From Devosia sp. (GTDB lineage Bacteria > Pseudomonadota > Alphaproteobacteria > Rhizobiales > Devosiaceae), in contig NZ_JACZKG010000058.1 of NCBI RefSeq assembly GCF_014860165.1, positions 1 to 64,000 on the forward strand: 64,000 nucleotides of DNA. Direction: 5' to 3'. Numbering within the stretch: the first letter of the stretch is position 1; the number at the start of each line of letters is the position of its first letter. Below the pieces are notes generated by a model that searched no databases, was not told the DNA's origin, and saw nothing but the letters and a program-made list of their open reading frames with translations. A program made the translations under genes and the position numbers. Below, in pieces: positions 55,452 to 64,000 of the stretch.

Positions 55452-57161
55452 CTAGAACAGGAAGTAGCGCTGGGCCATGGGGAGGGTGGTGGCGGGTTCG
55501 CAGGTGAGCAGTTCGCCGTCGGCGTGGACCTCGTAGGTCTCGGGGTCGACATCGATAGCCGGGGTCGCCGAATTGTGGATCATCGCCGCCTTGCCGATGC
55601 CGCCGCGGGTGTTGGTGACCGGCAGCAGCTGCTTGTCGACGCCCAGCTTGTTGCGCAGGCCATCGTCATAGGCGGCCTGCGAGATGAAGGTGACAGAGGA
55701 ATTGGTCAGCAGCTTGCCGAAAGAGGCGAACATGGGCCGATAGTGCATCGGCTGGGGCGTCGGGATGGAGGCGTTGGGATCGCCCATGGGTGCGGCAGCG
55801 ATGGAGCCGCCCAGCAGGACCATTTCGGGCTTCACGCCGAAGAAGGCGGGGCTCCACAGCACCAGGTCGGCGCGCTTGCCGACCTCGATGGAGCCGATGT
55901 GCTGGCTCATGCCATGGGCGATAGCCGGGTTGATGGTGTATTTGGCGATGTAGCGCTTGACCCGGAAATTGTCGTTGTCGCCGGTTTCCTGGGCGAGGCG
56001 ACCACGCTGGCGCTTCATCTTGTCGGCGGTCTGCCAGGTGCGGATCAGCACTTCGCCGACGCGGCCCATGGCCTGACTGTCGGAGGAGATGATTGAGAGC
56101 GCACCCATATCGTGCAGGATGTCCTCGGCGGCGATGGTCTCCTTGCGGATGCGGCTTTCGGCAAAGGCGACATCTTCGGGGATCGAGGGCGACAGGTGGT
56201 GGCACACCATCAGCATGTCGAGATGCTCGGCGATGGTGTTGGTCGTGTAGGGGCGCGTCGGATTGGTCGAGGAGGGGATGACGTTGGGGAGGCCCGCGAC
56301 CTTGAGGATGTCGGGGGCATGGCCGCCGCCGGCGCCTTCGGTGTGGAAAGCGTGGATGGTGCGGCCCTTGAAGGCGCCGATGGTGTCTTCGACAAAGCCG
56401 GATTCGTTGAGCGTGTCGGTATGGATCATCACCTGCACGTCGTAATCGTCGGCGACGGACAGGCAGTTGTCGATGGCTGCAGGGGTGGTGCCCCAGTCCT
56501 CATGCAGCTTGAGGCAGGAGGCGCCGGCCAGGATCATCTCGACCAGGGGGGCGGGGCGGGAGGCATTGCCCTTGCCGGCCAAGGCCAGGTTCATCGGGAA
56601 GGCATCAAAACTCTCGATCATGCGCTGGATGTGCCAGGCGCCGGTGCAGGTGGTGGCCAGCGTGCCATGAGCGGGGCCGGTGCCGCCGCCAAGCATGGTG
56701 GTGACGCCGCTCATCAGCGCTTCCTCGATCTGCTGGGGCGCGATGAAATGGATATGGGCGTCCATGCCGCCGGCCGTGAGGATACGACCTTCGCCGGCAA
56801 TGATCTCGGTGGAGGGGCCGATGATGATGGTGACGCCGGGCTGGGTATCGGGATTGCCCGCCTTGCCGATGGCGGCGATCCTGCCGTCTTTGAGGCCGAT
56901 ATCGGCCTTGTAGATGCCGGTATGATCGACCACGAGCGCATTGGTGATGACCGTATCCACCGCGCCCTCGGCGCGGGTGCGCTGGGACTGGCCCATGCCG
57001 TCACGGATCACCTTGCCGCCGCCGAATTTCACCTCCTCGCCATAGGTGGTGAAATCCTTCTCCACCTCGATGAACAGCTCGGTGTCGGCCAACCGGACCC
57101 GATCGCCGGTGGTGGGGCCGTACATGTCGGCATAGGTGGCGCGGGAAATACGGGCGGGCAT
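55452..57161 (-). CDS. ureC: Urease alpha subunit
   Basis: The 569-residue protein has the nickel-site motifs [12 protein letters not shown] (His pair), [13 protein letters not shown] (carbamylated Lys), [12 protein letters not shown] and [15 protein letters not shown]. The flap Cys-His-His is [16 protein letters not shown]. The start ATG 57161 and the length are standard. It hydrolyses urea to ammonia and carbamate in the cytoplasm. It follows an unknown gene (57173) by 11 bases. Confidence 0.96.
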   Translation of the reverse strand: MPARISRATYADMYGPTTGDRVRLADTELFIEVEKDFTTYGEEVKFGGGKVIRDGMGQSQRTRAEGAVDTVITNALVVDHTGIYKADIGLKDGRIAAIGKAGNPDTQPGVTIIIGPSTEIIAGEGRILTAGGMDAHIHFIAPQQIEEALMSGVTTMLGGGTGPAHGTLATTCTGAWHIQRMIESFDAFPMNLALAGKGNASRPAPLVEMILAGASCLKLHEDWGTTPAAIDNCLSVADDYDVQVMIHTDTLNESGFVEDTIGAFKGRTIHAFHTEGAGGGHAPDILKVAGLPNVIPSSTNPTRPYTTNTIAEHLDMLMVCHHLSPSIPEDVAFAESRIRKETIAAEDILHDMGALSIISSDSQAMGRVGEVLIRTWQTADKMKRQRGRLAQETGDNDNFRVKRYIAKYTINPAIAHGMSQHIGSIEVGKRADLVLWSPAFFGVKPEMVLLGGSIAAAPMGDPNASIPTPQPMHYRPMFASFGKLLTNSSVTFISQAAYDDGLRNKLGVDKQLLPVTNTRGGIGKAAMIHNSATPAIDVDPETYEVHADGELLTCEPATTLPMAQRYFLF

Positions 57162-57172
57162 GGTGCCTCCGG

Positions 57173-57580
57173 CTAGTTGAGTGGAGTTGCCCCTTTCGAG
57201 GCGTGCTTGCGGTAGTTGCCGAGAGCTGTGGCGATAAGGTCGTCCATCAGGCCGGCGGCAGTGCGGATTTGCGGGCTTTGGGCGCCGATGGCGGCAACGG
57301 ACAGGCCCAGGATCTGCAGCGCATAGGCCTGCTTGACCTGGTCCTTGGCGACGGCAGCCTGGCCTTCGACGTCGATCTGGGCCAGCAGGCCGAGGGTCTC
57401 GGTGTCGCTCAGCCTGGACTTCAATGCGGCCCAGGTTGGTGCTTGCCCGGTCTTGCAGACGTGGTCGGCCCCGGCCCCGAGCATGAACATGGCCTCCCCG
57501 TCCTCGGTGCCATGCTCATGCAGGTCGCGCATCACCTGGGTGATCTTGTTGAGCAGGATGGTTTCGGCTTCAGGAGTCAT
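57173..57580 (-). CDS. Hypothetical 135-residue protein inside the urease operon
   Basis: The product is helical and soluble, with no membrane segment or metal motif. Extra open frames between ureB and ureC are known in rhizobial urease operons, and this one is placed the same way. [12 protein letters not shown] (Cys/His) might bind metal, but this is a guess. The gene follows ureB by 56 bases and precedes ureC by 11. Confidence 0.65.
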   Translation of the reverse strand: MTPEAETILLNKITQVMRDLHEHGTEDGEAMFMLGAGADHVCKTGQAPTWAALKSRLSDTETLGLLAQIDVEGQAAVAKDQVKQAYALQILGLSVAAIGAQSPQIRTAAGLMDDLIATALGNYRKHASKGATPLN

Positions 57581-57636
57581 GTTGGTTCCAATGCGGGAGA
57601 ATTTCCGTTGCCCCCGTTTGCACTTTTAGCGGGCCA

Positions 57637-57945
57637 CTAGTCCAGTGCGCCCATGACTTGCTGGCGGAAACCAAAGACCACACGGTCGCCGCCCAATGGG
57701 ATCAGCCGGACTTCGCGCGCCTGGCCGGGTTCGAAGCGAACGGCGGTGCCGGCAGCGATGTCGAGCCGCATGCCGCGGGCCCGTTCGCGATCGAAGCTCA
57801 GGCCCGCATTGGCCTCGAAGAAGTGATAGTGCGAGCCGACCTGGATCGGGCGATCGCCGGTATTGGCGACCTCCAGCACGATCTGGCTGGCGCCGGCATT
57901 GAGTTCGATGTCGCCGGATTTGGGGATGATTTCGCCTGGGATCAT
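57637..57945 (-). CDS. ureB: Urease beta subunit
   Basis: The 102-residue protein has the canonical UreB core [37 protein letters not shown] and [12 protein letters not shown]. It forms the trimer with UreA and UreC. It starts eight bases after ureA. Confidence 0.95.
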   Translation of the reverse strand: MIPGEIIPKSGDIELNAGASQIVLEVANTGDRPIQVGSHYHFFEANAGLSFDRERARGMRLDIAAGTAVRFEPGQAREVRLIPLGGDRVVFGFRQQVMGALD

Positions 57946-57953
57946 GGTGGTAC

Positions 57954-58256
57954 CTACCGGATGGGCTGGTGAACGGTGACGAGCTTGGTGCCGTCGGGGA
58001 AGGTGGCTTCGACCTGCACGTCGTGGATCATCTCGGCGATACCGTCCATGACCTGGGCGCGGCTGATGACATGGGCGCCCGCTTCCATGAGCTCGGCAAC
58101 AGGGCGCCCGTCGCGCGCGCCTTCGACCACGAAATCGGTGATCAGCGCGATGGCTTCGGGGTGGTTGAGCTTGACGCCGCGCTCAAGGCGCTTGCGGGCG
58201 ACGATGGCCGCCATCGAGATCAGCAGTTTGTCTTTTTCGCGCGGAGTGAGGTTCAT
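57954..58256 (-). CDS. ureA: Urease gamma subunit
   Basis: The start at ATG 58256 gives 100 residues, the exact usual length. The sequence is typical of Ure[46 protein letters not shown], and the end [17 protein letters not shown]. It starts eight bases after ureD stops. Confidence 0.96.
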   Translation of the reverse strand: MNLTPREKDKLLISMAAIVARKRLERGVKLNHPEAIALITDFVVEGARDGRPVAELMEAGAHVISRAQVMDGIAEMIHDVQVEATFPDGTKLVTVHQPIR

Positions 58257-58264
58257 GGTCGATC

Positions 58265-59125
58265 CTAGAGATGCCAGAGGCGGGGCAGCGAACCGGCCCC
58301 CGATAGTTCGGATAGAATTGGAACGATGAGCCGCCGCAAGGCAAGCCCGGTTTGCGCCAGGGCGCGTATGACCAGGCGCTCGCCATTGGCGCTCGCCGCG
58401 ATGCGCCCATCCTGGGGCAGGAGGGCGCGCAGGCGGGCCAGGGTGGCGGCGCATTGATCGGCGGACGGGGCGATGTGCAGCACCGAGGCAAAGGCGCGGC
58501 GCCCCGACAGGAGCGACAGGCCGTCGCGTTCCTCGGGCGTGCCACCCAGCCTCGTGGCTTCGGCGTGGAGCAGGCGGCCCGAGCGGCGGACCCGCCAGTT
58601 ATCGCGCAAGCGGGCATCCAGTGCCATTTCGCCCATGGCGTCGCGGCCGAGCAGGATGGCCTCGATGGCAGTGAGACTGGCCCCCTCGGCGAGATCGACC
58701 TCGATGCGGCGATCGAGCTGGCTGGACGCAAAGAGAATGGTTTCCTGCGGCAGCCAATCGAGATGGGCGCCGGCGCCCACATTGAGCCGGGTTTCGACCG
58801 TGGCCGGGCCGCCAATGGAGCGATAGACGCGCTCGCAGGCCTGGGTGGTCAGCACCATGTGGCCACCGGGCGCCAGATCGGCCGACCATTGCATATGGTC
58901 GCCGCCGGTCAGGCCCCCGGCGGTGTTAATGAGCACCGCTTCGAGGGCCCGGGTATGGGTATTGGGCAGGCGAATCTTGGCGCAGCCATCCTGATAAAGC
59001 GTGGACAGCCGGGTCGCGCCGTCCCGTTGCTGAGTGCCAATCCGGCCAATTCCACGGGCACGCTGCAGCACCGGTTCGGGCGCGCGAAGGGCTGTCTTGG
59101 CGAGATTTTGGGCAACTATTGTCAA
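58265..59125 (-). CDS. ureD: Urease accessory protein UreD
   Basis: The start is TTG 59125 with AGGAAA upstream (286 residues); a longer ATG start at 59158 is possible. UreD/UreH signatures are [33 protein letters not shown] near the N-terminus ([13 protein letters not shown]) and [18 protein letters not shown]. It is the scaffold that recruits UreF-UreG to the apo-urease. It is the first gene of the urease operon on this strand. Confidence 0.92.
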   Translation of the reverse strand: MTIVAQNLAKTALRAPEPVLQRARGIGRIGTQQRDGATRLSTLYQDGCAKIRLPNTHTRALEAVLINTAGGLTGGDHMQWSADLAPGGHMVLTTQACERVYRSIGGPATVETRLNVGAGAHLDWLPQETILFASSQLDRRIEVDLAEGASLTAIEAILLGRDAMGEMALDARLRDNWRVRRSGRLLHAEATRLGGTPEERDGLSLLSGRRAFASVLHIAPSADQCAATLARLRALLPQDGRIAASANGERLVIRALAQTGLALRRLIVPILSELSGAGSLPRLWHL

Positions 59126-59188
59126 GGGACAGCGTTTCCTAGGCGAGCAAGTGCTCATTTTTTTGAGACATTACAGAAGGCTATTAAA

Positions 59189-59512
59189 ATGCACATCAAA
59201 GCTATTGTTTCTGCCGCCGCTCTTTCCGTCGCGCTTGGCTTCGGTGGCGTTGTTTACGCCCAGGACGCCGCTCTTCCCACGATGATCGGCGAGCAGCAGC
59301 TCACCGCGGCAGATGCCGAACGCGTGAAGGTCTATTGCGAAGACCTCCAGAATGCCGAGAACCAGGCTGAAGGTGTCGAGGCCACCGATGTCGACGCTCC
59401 TGCCACTGAAGAAGCTGGCGGCGCTGGGGAGACGGCGGCGGTCGGCGAGGTTGACATGGACCTCATCACCCTCGAAGCCTGCACGGAAGCTGGTTTCATC
59501 ATGGCTCCATAA
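59189..59512 (+). CDS. Small exported acidic protein, family unknown
   Basis: The start at ATG 59189 gives 107 residues. Residues 1-24 are a signal peptide (IVSAAALSVALGFGGVVYA). The mature part is acidic, with a VEATDVDAPATEEAGGAGE stretch and two cysteines (VYCEDLQNAE and TLEACTEA) that may form a disulfide. It is divergent from ureD and followed by a strong terminator. I do not recognise it. Confidence 0.65.
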   Translation: MHIKAIVSAAALSVALGFGGVVYAQDAALPTMIGEQQLTAADAERVKVYCEDLQNAENQAEGVEATDVDAPATEEAGGAGETAAVGEVDMDLITLEACTEAGFIMAP

Positions 59513-59533
59513 CCCGGCCACTGCTACATTTGA

Positions 59534-59558
59534 ACGCCCGGCATCTGCCGGGCGTTTT
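59534..59558 (+). terminator. Rho-independent terminator of the 59189 gene
   Basis: ACGCCCGGCA (59534-59543) and TGCCGGGCGT (59546-59555) with a 2-base loop are followed by TTTTGT on the plus strand. It lies between the 59189 gene and the end of urtE and can also serve urtE from the other side. Confidence 0.8.
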
Positions 59559-59563
59559 GTCGT

Positions 59564-60268
59564 CTAGACCATCAGATGACGCCGAACCTCTGGCAGATCG
59601 AGATCGCTGGCCGGGCCGGCATGCTGGATTTCGCCGCGATCCATGACATAGATATCGTCTGATATCTCGCGACAGAAATCGAGGAATTGCTCGACCAGCA
59701 GAATTGTCATGCCCTTCTCGTCGCGCAGGAACTGCAGGGCGCGGCCGATATCCTTGATGATGGAAGGCTGAATGCCTTCGGTGGGTTCATCGAGCACCAG
59801 GACCTTGGGTCGGGTGACCAGCGCACGCCCGATGGCGAGCTGTTGCTGCTGGCCCCCCGAGAGGTCACCGCCGCGCCGGCCCAACATGGATTTCAGCACG
59901 GGGAAGAGCTCGAAGATATAGGGCGGAATGTTCTTGTCGGCGCGCGGCAGGCCGGCATAGCCGGTCTCGAGGTTTTCCTTGACCGTGAGGAGGGGGAAAA
60001 TCTCGCGTCCCTGCGGCACATAACCGATGCCCATGCGGGCGCGCTTGTAGGGCGGTGCCTTGCGCAGGACTTCGTCGCCGAAGGTGATTTCCCCGGCAGT
60101 GATGTTGTTGATGCCGGTGATGGCGCGGAGCGTGGAGGACTTGCCGACGCCGTTGCGGCCGAGCACGGCCGTGATGCGGCCGGGCTTGCATTCGAGCGAC
60201 ACGGATTTGAGCGCCTGCGCGGCGCCGTAGTGCAGGTCGATGGCGTTGATGGAGAGGGCGGTGCTCAT
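59564..60268 (-). CDS. urtE: Urea ABC transporter ATP-binding protein UrtE
   Basis: The start ATG 60268 overlaps the urtD stop by four bases; the product is 234 residues. Walker A is GRNGVGKSS, signature LSGGQQQQLAIGRAL and Walker B VLVLDEPTEGIQPSI. These match branched-chain/urea-type LivF-like ATPases, and PTEGIQPSII favours UrtE. It energises urea uptake with UrtD. Confidence 0.88.
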   Translation of the reverse strand: MSTALSINAIDLHYGAAQALKSVSLECKPGRITAVLGRNGVGKSSTLRAITGINNITAGEITFGDEVLRKAPPYKRARMGIGYVPQGREIFPLLTVKENLETGYAGLPRADKNIPPYIFELFPVLKSMLGRRGGDLSGGQQQQLAIGRALVTRPKVLVLDEPTEGIQPSIIKDIGRALQFLRDEKGMTILLVEQFLDFCREISDDIYVMDRGEIQHAGPASDLDLPEVRRHLMV

Positions 60269-61023
60269 CGACCAAGATACCTCTCGATGACGACGGGATT
60301 GGCGCTGACCTGATCGAGGCTGCCTTCGGCCAGAACGGCGCCTTCGGCGAGGCAGGTGACGCGGGAGCCGAGTTCGCGGACGAAGCTCATGTCGTGTTCG
60401 ACGACGACGACGGAGCGGGTCCTGGCGATGTCCTTGAGCAGTTTGGCGGTTTCGACGGTTTCGGCGTCGGTCATGCCGGCGACAGGCTCGTCGACCAGCA
60501 GGAGTTTTGGATCCTGCGCGAGCAGCATTCCGATTTCGAGCCACTGCTTCTGGCCGTGGCTGAGATTGGCAGCATAGTCGTCCTTGCGGGCGATAAGGCG
60601 CACGGTCTCGAGAATTTCGGTAATGCGGGCGATGTCGGCGTCGTCGGCGACGTAGAACAGGGCCGCAAAGACGCCACGCGGCTTCTTCAGCGCCATTTCG
60701 ATGTTGTCCCAGACGGTGTGGGACTCAAACACCGTGGGCTTCTGGAACTTGCGGCCGATGCCCAGATTGGCGATGGCGGCCTCGTCGAGCTTGGTGAGGT
60801 CGGTGCGGCCATCGAACAGCACCTGGCCGTCATCGGGCCGCGTCTTGCCGGTAATGATGTCCATCATGGTGGTCTTGCCGGCGCCGTTGGGGCCGATAAT
60901 GGCGAGCATTTCGGCGGGGTGGACGATGATGGAGAGGTTATTGATGGCCTTGAACCCGTCGAAGGCGACCGAAACGCCATCGAGATAGAGCATGGTGCCA
61001 AGCTTCTCTGCGGCTTCGGACAT
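60265..61023 (-). CDS. urtD: Urea ABC transporter ATP-binding protein UrtD
   Basis: The 252-residue LivG-like ATPase has Walker A GPNGAGKTT, signature LSHGQKQWLEIGMLL and Walker B LLLVDEPVAGMTDAE. LDGVSVAFDGFKAINNL is typical of UrtD. It follows urtC by three bases and is coupled to urtE. Confidence 0.9.
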   Translation of the reverse strand: MSEAAEKLGTMLYLDGVSVAFDGFKAINNLSIIVHPAEMLAIIGPNGAGKTTMMDIITGKTRPDDGQVLFDGRTDLTKLDEAAIANLGIGRKFQKPTVFESHTVWDNIEMALKKPRGVFAALFYVADDADIARITEILETVRLIARKDDYAANLSHGQKQWLEIGMLLAQDPKLLLVDEPVAGMTDAETVETAKLLKDIARTRSVVVVEHDMSFVRELGSRVTCLAEGAVLAEGSLDQVSANPVVIERYLGR

Positions 61024-61026
61024 GGC

Positions 61027-62202
61027 TTACTCCGCCGGCTTGGGTTGAGGGTCGACACCGGCTTCCACCTGCTGAGGCGTGGGCGCGTCGCGATCGTGCT
61101 GTTCGCGCCGGGTGGTGGCGGCGCGATACTGGCCGATGAGGCCGACTATGCCCTTGGGCAGGAACAGGGTGGTCACCACGAAGAGGGCGCCGAGGGCGAA
61201 GAGCCAGTATTCGGGGAAGGCGCCGGTGAAGTAGGACTTGCCAACATTGACCAGGATGCCGCCGATGATCGGCCCGATAATGGTGCCGCGGCCGCCGACG
61301 GCGGTCCAGATCACTACCTCGATGGAATTGGCCGGGTCGAATTCGCTGGGGTTGATGATGCCGACCTGGGGCACATAGAGCGCCCCGGCAATGCCGGCGA
61401 TGATGGCGGAGACGACGAAGGCAAAGAGCTTCACATATTCGACGCGGTAGCCGAGGAAGCGGGTGCGGCTTTCGGCATCGCGCACAGCCACCATGACCTT
61501 GCCGAGCTTGGAATTGACGATCATCGAGCAGGCAAGGACCGCCAGCGCCAACGCAATGGCCGAGGCGGCAAACAGCGCGGCACGGGTTGTGGTGGCTGAG
61601 ATGGGCTGGCCCAGTATGTCCTTGAAATCGGTCAGGCCGTTATTGCCGCCGAAACCCATGTCATTGCGGAAGAAGGCCAGCAGCAGGGCATAGGTCATGG
61701 CCTGGGTGATGATGGAGAGGTAGACCCCGGTGACGCGGCTGCGGAAGGCGAGGAAGCCGAAGACGAAGGCGAGGAGGCCCGGGACGAGGACGACCATCAG
61801 CATGGCGATCCAGAAATTGTCCATGCCGTACCAGTACCAGGGCAGTTCCTTCCAGTTCAGGAAGACCATGAAGTCGGGCAGGATCGGATTGGCATAGACG
61901 CCGCGCGTACCGATCTGGCGCATCAGATACATGCCCATGGCATAGCCGCCGATGGCAAAGAAGGCGCCATGGCCAAGCGAGAGAATGCCGCAATAGCCCC
62001 AGACCAGGTCGAGCGCCAGGGCGAGCATGGCGAAGGTGAGGTATTTGCCGAAGAGCGGGACGGCGTAGTTGGGCAGGCGGAACGGATTGCCTTCGGGCAG
62101 CAGGAGATTGGACATCGGCACGGCGATGGCGACGACCAGCAGGATGGCGACGATCCAGATGGCTTTCTTGTCGAGCGCGCGGAAGAGGGCTTGGGTGATC
62201 AT
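61027..62202 (-). CDS. urtC: Urea ABC transporter permease UrtC
   Basis: The 391-residue LivM-like permease has about ten membrane segments. Phrases FAMLALALDLVWGYCGILSLGHGAFFAIGGYAMGMYLM, RSRVTGVYLSIITQAMTYALL and GFGGNNGLTDF are typical of UrtC, as is a long central loop with WYWYGMDNFW. It overlaps urtB by four bases. Confidence 0.92.
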   Translation of the reverse strand: MITQALFRALDKKAIWIVAILLVVAIAVPMSNLLLPEGNPFRLPNYAVPLFGKYLTFAMLALALDLVWGYCGILSLGHGAFFAIGGYAMGMYLMRQIGTRGVYANPILPDFMVFLNWKELPWYWYGMDNFWIAMLMVVLVPGLLAFVFGFLAFRSRVTGVYLSIITQAMTYALLLAFFRNDMGFGGNNGLTDFKDILGQPISATTTRAALFAASAIALALAVLACSMIVNSKLGKVMVAVRDAESRTRFLGYRVEYVKLFAFVVSAIIAGIAGALYVPQVGIINPSEFDPANSIEVVIWTAVGGRGTIIGPIIGGILVNVGKSYFTGAFPEYWLFALGALFVVTTLFLPKGIVGLIGQYRAATTRREQHDRDAPTPQQVEAGVDPQPKPAE

Positions 62203-63824
62203 GCTTCGATCGAGCGTCCCTTGAGCGCGAAGAGGCCGCGGGGACGGCGCTGGATGAAGAGGATGATGAGGACGAGAATGATGATCTTGCCCAGCACGGC
62301 GCCGGCATAGGGCTCGATGAACTTGTTGGCGATGCCCAGGGTCAGCGCGCCGACGAGCGTGCCCCAGAGATTGCCGACGCCGCCGAAGACCACGACCATG
62401 AAGCTGTCGATGATGTAGCCCTGGCCCAGATTGGGCGAGACGTTGCCGATCTGGCTGAGCGCGACGCCGGCCAGGCCGGCAATGCCGGAGCCCAGGCCGA
62501 AGGTCAAGGCATCGACCAGCGGCGTGCGGATGCCCATGGCGGAGGCCATGCGACGGTTTTGGGTGACGGCGCGCATATGCAGGCCAATGGCGGTGTATTT
62601 GAGCACCAACAGGAGCGCAACGAAGACCATCAGCGCGAAGATGACGATGTAGAAGCGGTTCCAGGTGATGGCGAGGCCGCCCAATTCGAAGGAGCCGGAC
62701 ATCCAGGTGGGGTTGCCCACTTCGCGGATATTGGCGGTGAAGATGCGCTGCACGGCCTGCTGGATGATCAGCGACAGGCCCCAGGTGGCGAGGAGGGTTT
62801 CCAGCGGCCGGCCATAAAGGAAGCGGATGATGCCGCGCTCGATGGCGACGCCGACAAGGCCGGTGAACAGGAAAGCCAGCGGCAGGGCGATGGCCAGCGA
62901 CCAGTCGAACAGGCCGGGGTAGTTCTGGCGGATGATCTCCTGCACCACGAAGGTGGTATAGGCGCCCAGCATGACCATTTCGCCATGCGCCATGTTGATG
63001 ACGCCCATGACGCCGAAGGTGATGGCGAGGCCAATGGCGGCCAGGAGGAGCACCGAGCCCAGCGAGATGCCGAACCAGATGTTCTGCGCCACATCCCAGA
63101 CGGCGCGATCACGGGCGAGACCATCGATGGCGGTCTGGATCAGCGGTTTGACGTCTTCCGGCGCGGTGTTGAGGGCGGTCGTCAGGGTATTGAGCGCGTC
63201 GCGGCCGCCGATGGCCTGGACGACGGGAATGGCGGCCTGCCAGTCTTCGATGGCGGCGTCGGGGGTCTTGAGGACAATGGCGGCGCGAGCCTGTTCCATG
63301 ACGCGCCTGATGCTGCTGTCGGTCTCGGCTGATATGGCGCTGTCGAGCAGTTCGAGCTGGGCGGGATCGGCATCGCGCAGGATGGATTGGGCGGCAAAGA
63401 GGCGGACGCCAGGGTCTTCGCTCAGCAGGGTCATCTGGCCGATGGCGGTGCGCAGCACGCGGCGGAGGCCGTTATTGACCTTGACCTTTTCGAGACCGTC
63501 TTCGGTGATCTCGGGAAGCTCCGCGGCGGTCACAGGGTCGGTAATTGTGCCCTTGCCTGATGAGGCCGAGGTGAAGACCACTTTGCCGGTTGCTTCGTCG
63601 AAGTAGAGTTCGCCTTCGAGCAGGACTTGAAGAATTGGCACGACGCGGGGATCGCCAGTGGCGACGAGGGCGCCGATGGCGGCTTCGCGATCCTTGAAAT
63701 TGCCGGGGGCGAGGGCATCAACCAGCGGGGTGAGCTCGGTGTCGGCGATCTGGGCGTGTGCCGGGGTGGCGAGCAGTGCGCCGAGGACGACCATCAGAGT
63801 GGTGATCATTCTGAGTAACGTCAT
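62199..63824 (-). CDS. urtB: Urea ABC transporter permease UrtB
   Basis: The 541-residue protein starts with a signal peptide (MVVLGALLATPAHA) and an extra extracytoplasmic domain of about 200 residues, as in proteobacterial UrtB. This is followed by the LivH-like permease (INMAHGEMVMLGAYTTFVVQ, GLHMRAVTQNRRMASAMGI, FGLGSGIAGLAGVALSQIGNV). The first urea-transporter gene, urtA, is not seen before the window ends. Confidence 0.92.
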   Translation of the reverse strand: MTLLRMITTLMVVLGALLATPAHAQIADTELTPLVDALAPGNFKDREAAIGALVATGDPRVVPILQVLLEGELYFDEATGKVVFTSASSGKGTITDPVTAAELPEITEDGLEKVKVNNGLRRVLRTAIGQMTLLSEDPGVRLFAAQSILRDADPAQLELLDSAISAETDSSIRRVMEQARAAIVLKTPDAAIEDWQAAIPVVQAIGGRDALNTLTTALNTAPEDVKPLIQTAIDGLARDRAVWDVAQNIWFGISLGSVLLLAAIGLAITFGVMGVINMAHGEMVMLGAYTTFVVQEIIRQNYPGLFDWSLAIALPLAFLFTGLVGVAIERGIIRFLYGRPLETLLATWGLSLIIQQAVQRIFTANIREVGNPTWMSGSFELGGLAITWNRFYIVIFALMVFVALLLVLKYTAIGLHMRAVTQNRRMASAMGIRTPLVDALTFGLGSGIAGLAGVALSQIGNVSPNLGQGYIIDSFMVVVFGGVGNLWGTLVGALTLGIANKFIEPYAGAVLGKIIILVLIILFIQRRPRGLFALKGRSIEA

Positions 63825-63853
63825 GGGGGCCCCGATCCAGCAGCATATTCGGT

Positions 63854-63922
63854 GTCATCCCGGACCTGATCCGGGATCCATCTCGAGATCTCATGATGGA
63901 TTCCGGCTTTCGCCGGGATGAC
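63854..63922. repeat. Dispersed palindromic repeat, copy 3
   Basis: GTCATCCCGGACCTGATCCGGG at the left pairs with ...CCGGCTTTCGCCGGGATGAC at the right. It is the same family as 14098-14176 and 16216-16314 and lies just upstream of urtB. Confidence 0.8.
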
Positions 63923-63945
63923 ATCGTGGGTTGGGAGACCTCGGT

Positions 63946-63973
63946 GGCGAGGGCGGCTGGAGCCGTCCTCGCC
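63946..63973. terminator. Hairpin at the right edge, possible urtA terminator
   Basis: GGCGAGG-G-CGGCT and AGCCG-T-CCTCGCC form a 13-bp stem with a 2-base loop. TTA at 63993-63995 could be the stop codon of a minus-strand gene such as urtA, for which this hairpin would be the terminator. No T-run is present. Confidence 0.45.
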
Positions 63974-64000
63974 AAATTCGTCGGCGGGGCGATTACATCG

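Noticed and set aside
63975-64000. C-terminal end of urtA
   Set aside because: A TTA that would be a TAA on the minus strand is present, but only a few bases remain, so no product can be supported.

Overview
The window looks like part of the chromosome of an alphaproteobacterium of the order Hyphomicrobiales. A member of Devosiaceae (Devosia or a relative) is my best guess, inferred from the high G+C content, the rhizobial style of the inositol, urease and nirBD gene sets, and the dispersed GTCATcCCGG-type palindromes. No marker gene fixes the genus.

Layout. (1) About 1-7.84 kb is an accessory element. A minus-strand operon holds an unknown gene, a KfrA-like coiled-coil DNA-binding protein, a winged-helix/nuclease protein, a TraD/VirD4-like coupling ATPase and a small M41-like zinc peptidase. 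A divergent plus-strand set holds an excisionase-like gene, a tyrosine recombinase and a GIY-YIG-like gene. The ATPase carries an in-frame TAG and a frameshift, and the recombinase carries a frameshift, so the element appears to be decaying unless the assembly is wrong. Gene-free DNA at 5.2-5.7 kb carries a cluster of short direct and inverted repeats. A tRNA with anticodon CAU lies at 7954-8029. (2) 8.1-25.9 kb is a large myo-inositol catabolism region: iolI-like, a sugar/inositol ABC transporter, iolG, iolB, iolE, iolD, iolC, an RpiR-type iolR, a second dehydrogenase/TIM-barrel pair, a LysR regulator and iolA/mmsA. GGAA-N6-TTCC sites, matching the published S. meliloti IolR motif, lie in two of its promoters. 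(3) 25.9-31.8 kb is a nitrite assimilation operon on the minus strand: nirB, nirD, a formate/nitrite transporter and a fused PP2C phosphatase/Ser-Thr kinase. It is preceded by a sigma-54-like promoter and a leader with a terminator hairpin. (4) 31.8-37.9 kb holds single genes: a YCII-like protein, a LysE exporter, a fasciclin protein, a nucleoside hydrolase, an AI-2E-type permease and a Kef-type antiporter. (5) 38.0-50.0 kb is a complete glycogen operon, glgP-glgB-glgC-glgA-pgm-glgX, followed by a metallophosphoesterase. (6) 50.0-59.1 kb is a urease cluster: ureD, A, B, an unknown gene and C; then five unrelated genes; then ureE, F, a membrane protein and G. (7) 59.6-63.8 kb is the urea ABC transporter urtB-urtC-urtD-urtE; urtA, if present, lies beyond the right edge.

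Together the chromosomal part takes in inositol and degrades it to acetyl-CoA and C3 units, stores and mobilises glucose as glycogen, and takes up and reduces or hydrolyses nitrite and urea to ammonium. Intergenic stretches longer than 300 bases are few. 5179-5706 (repeat cluster) and 31339-31769 (nirB leader and promoter) are described under features. All coordinates, starts and motifs were read by eye, and no database search was possible.
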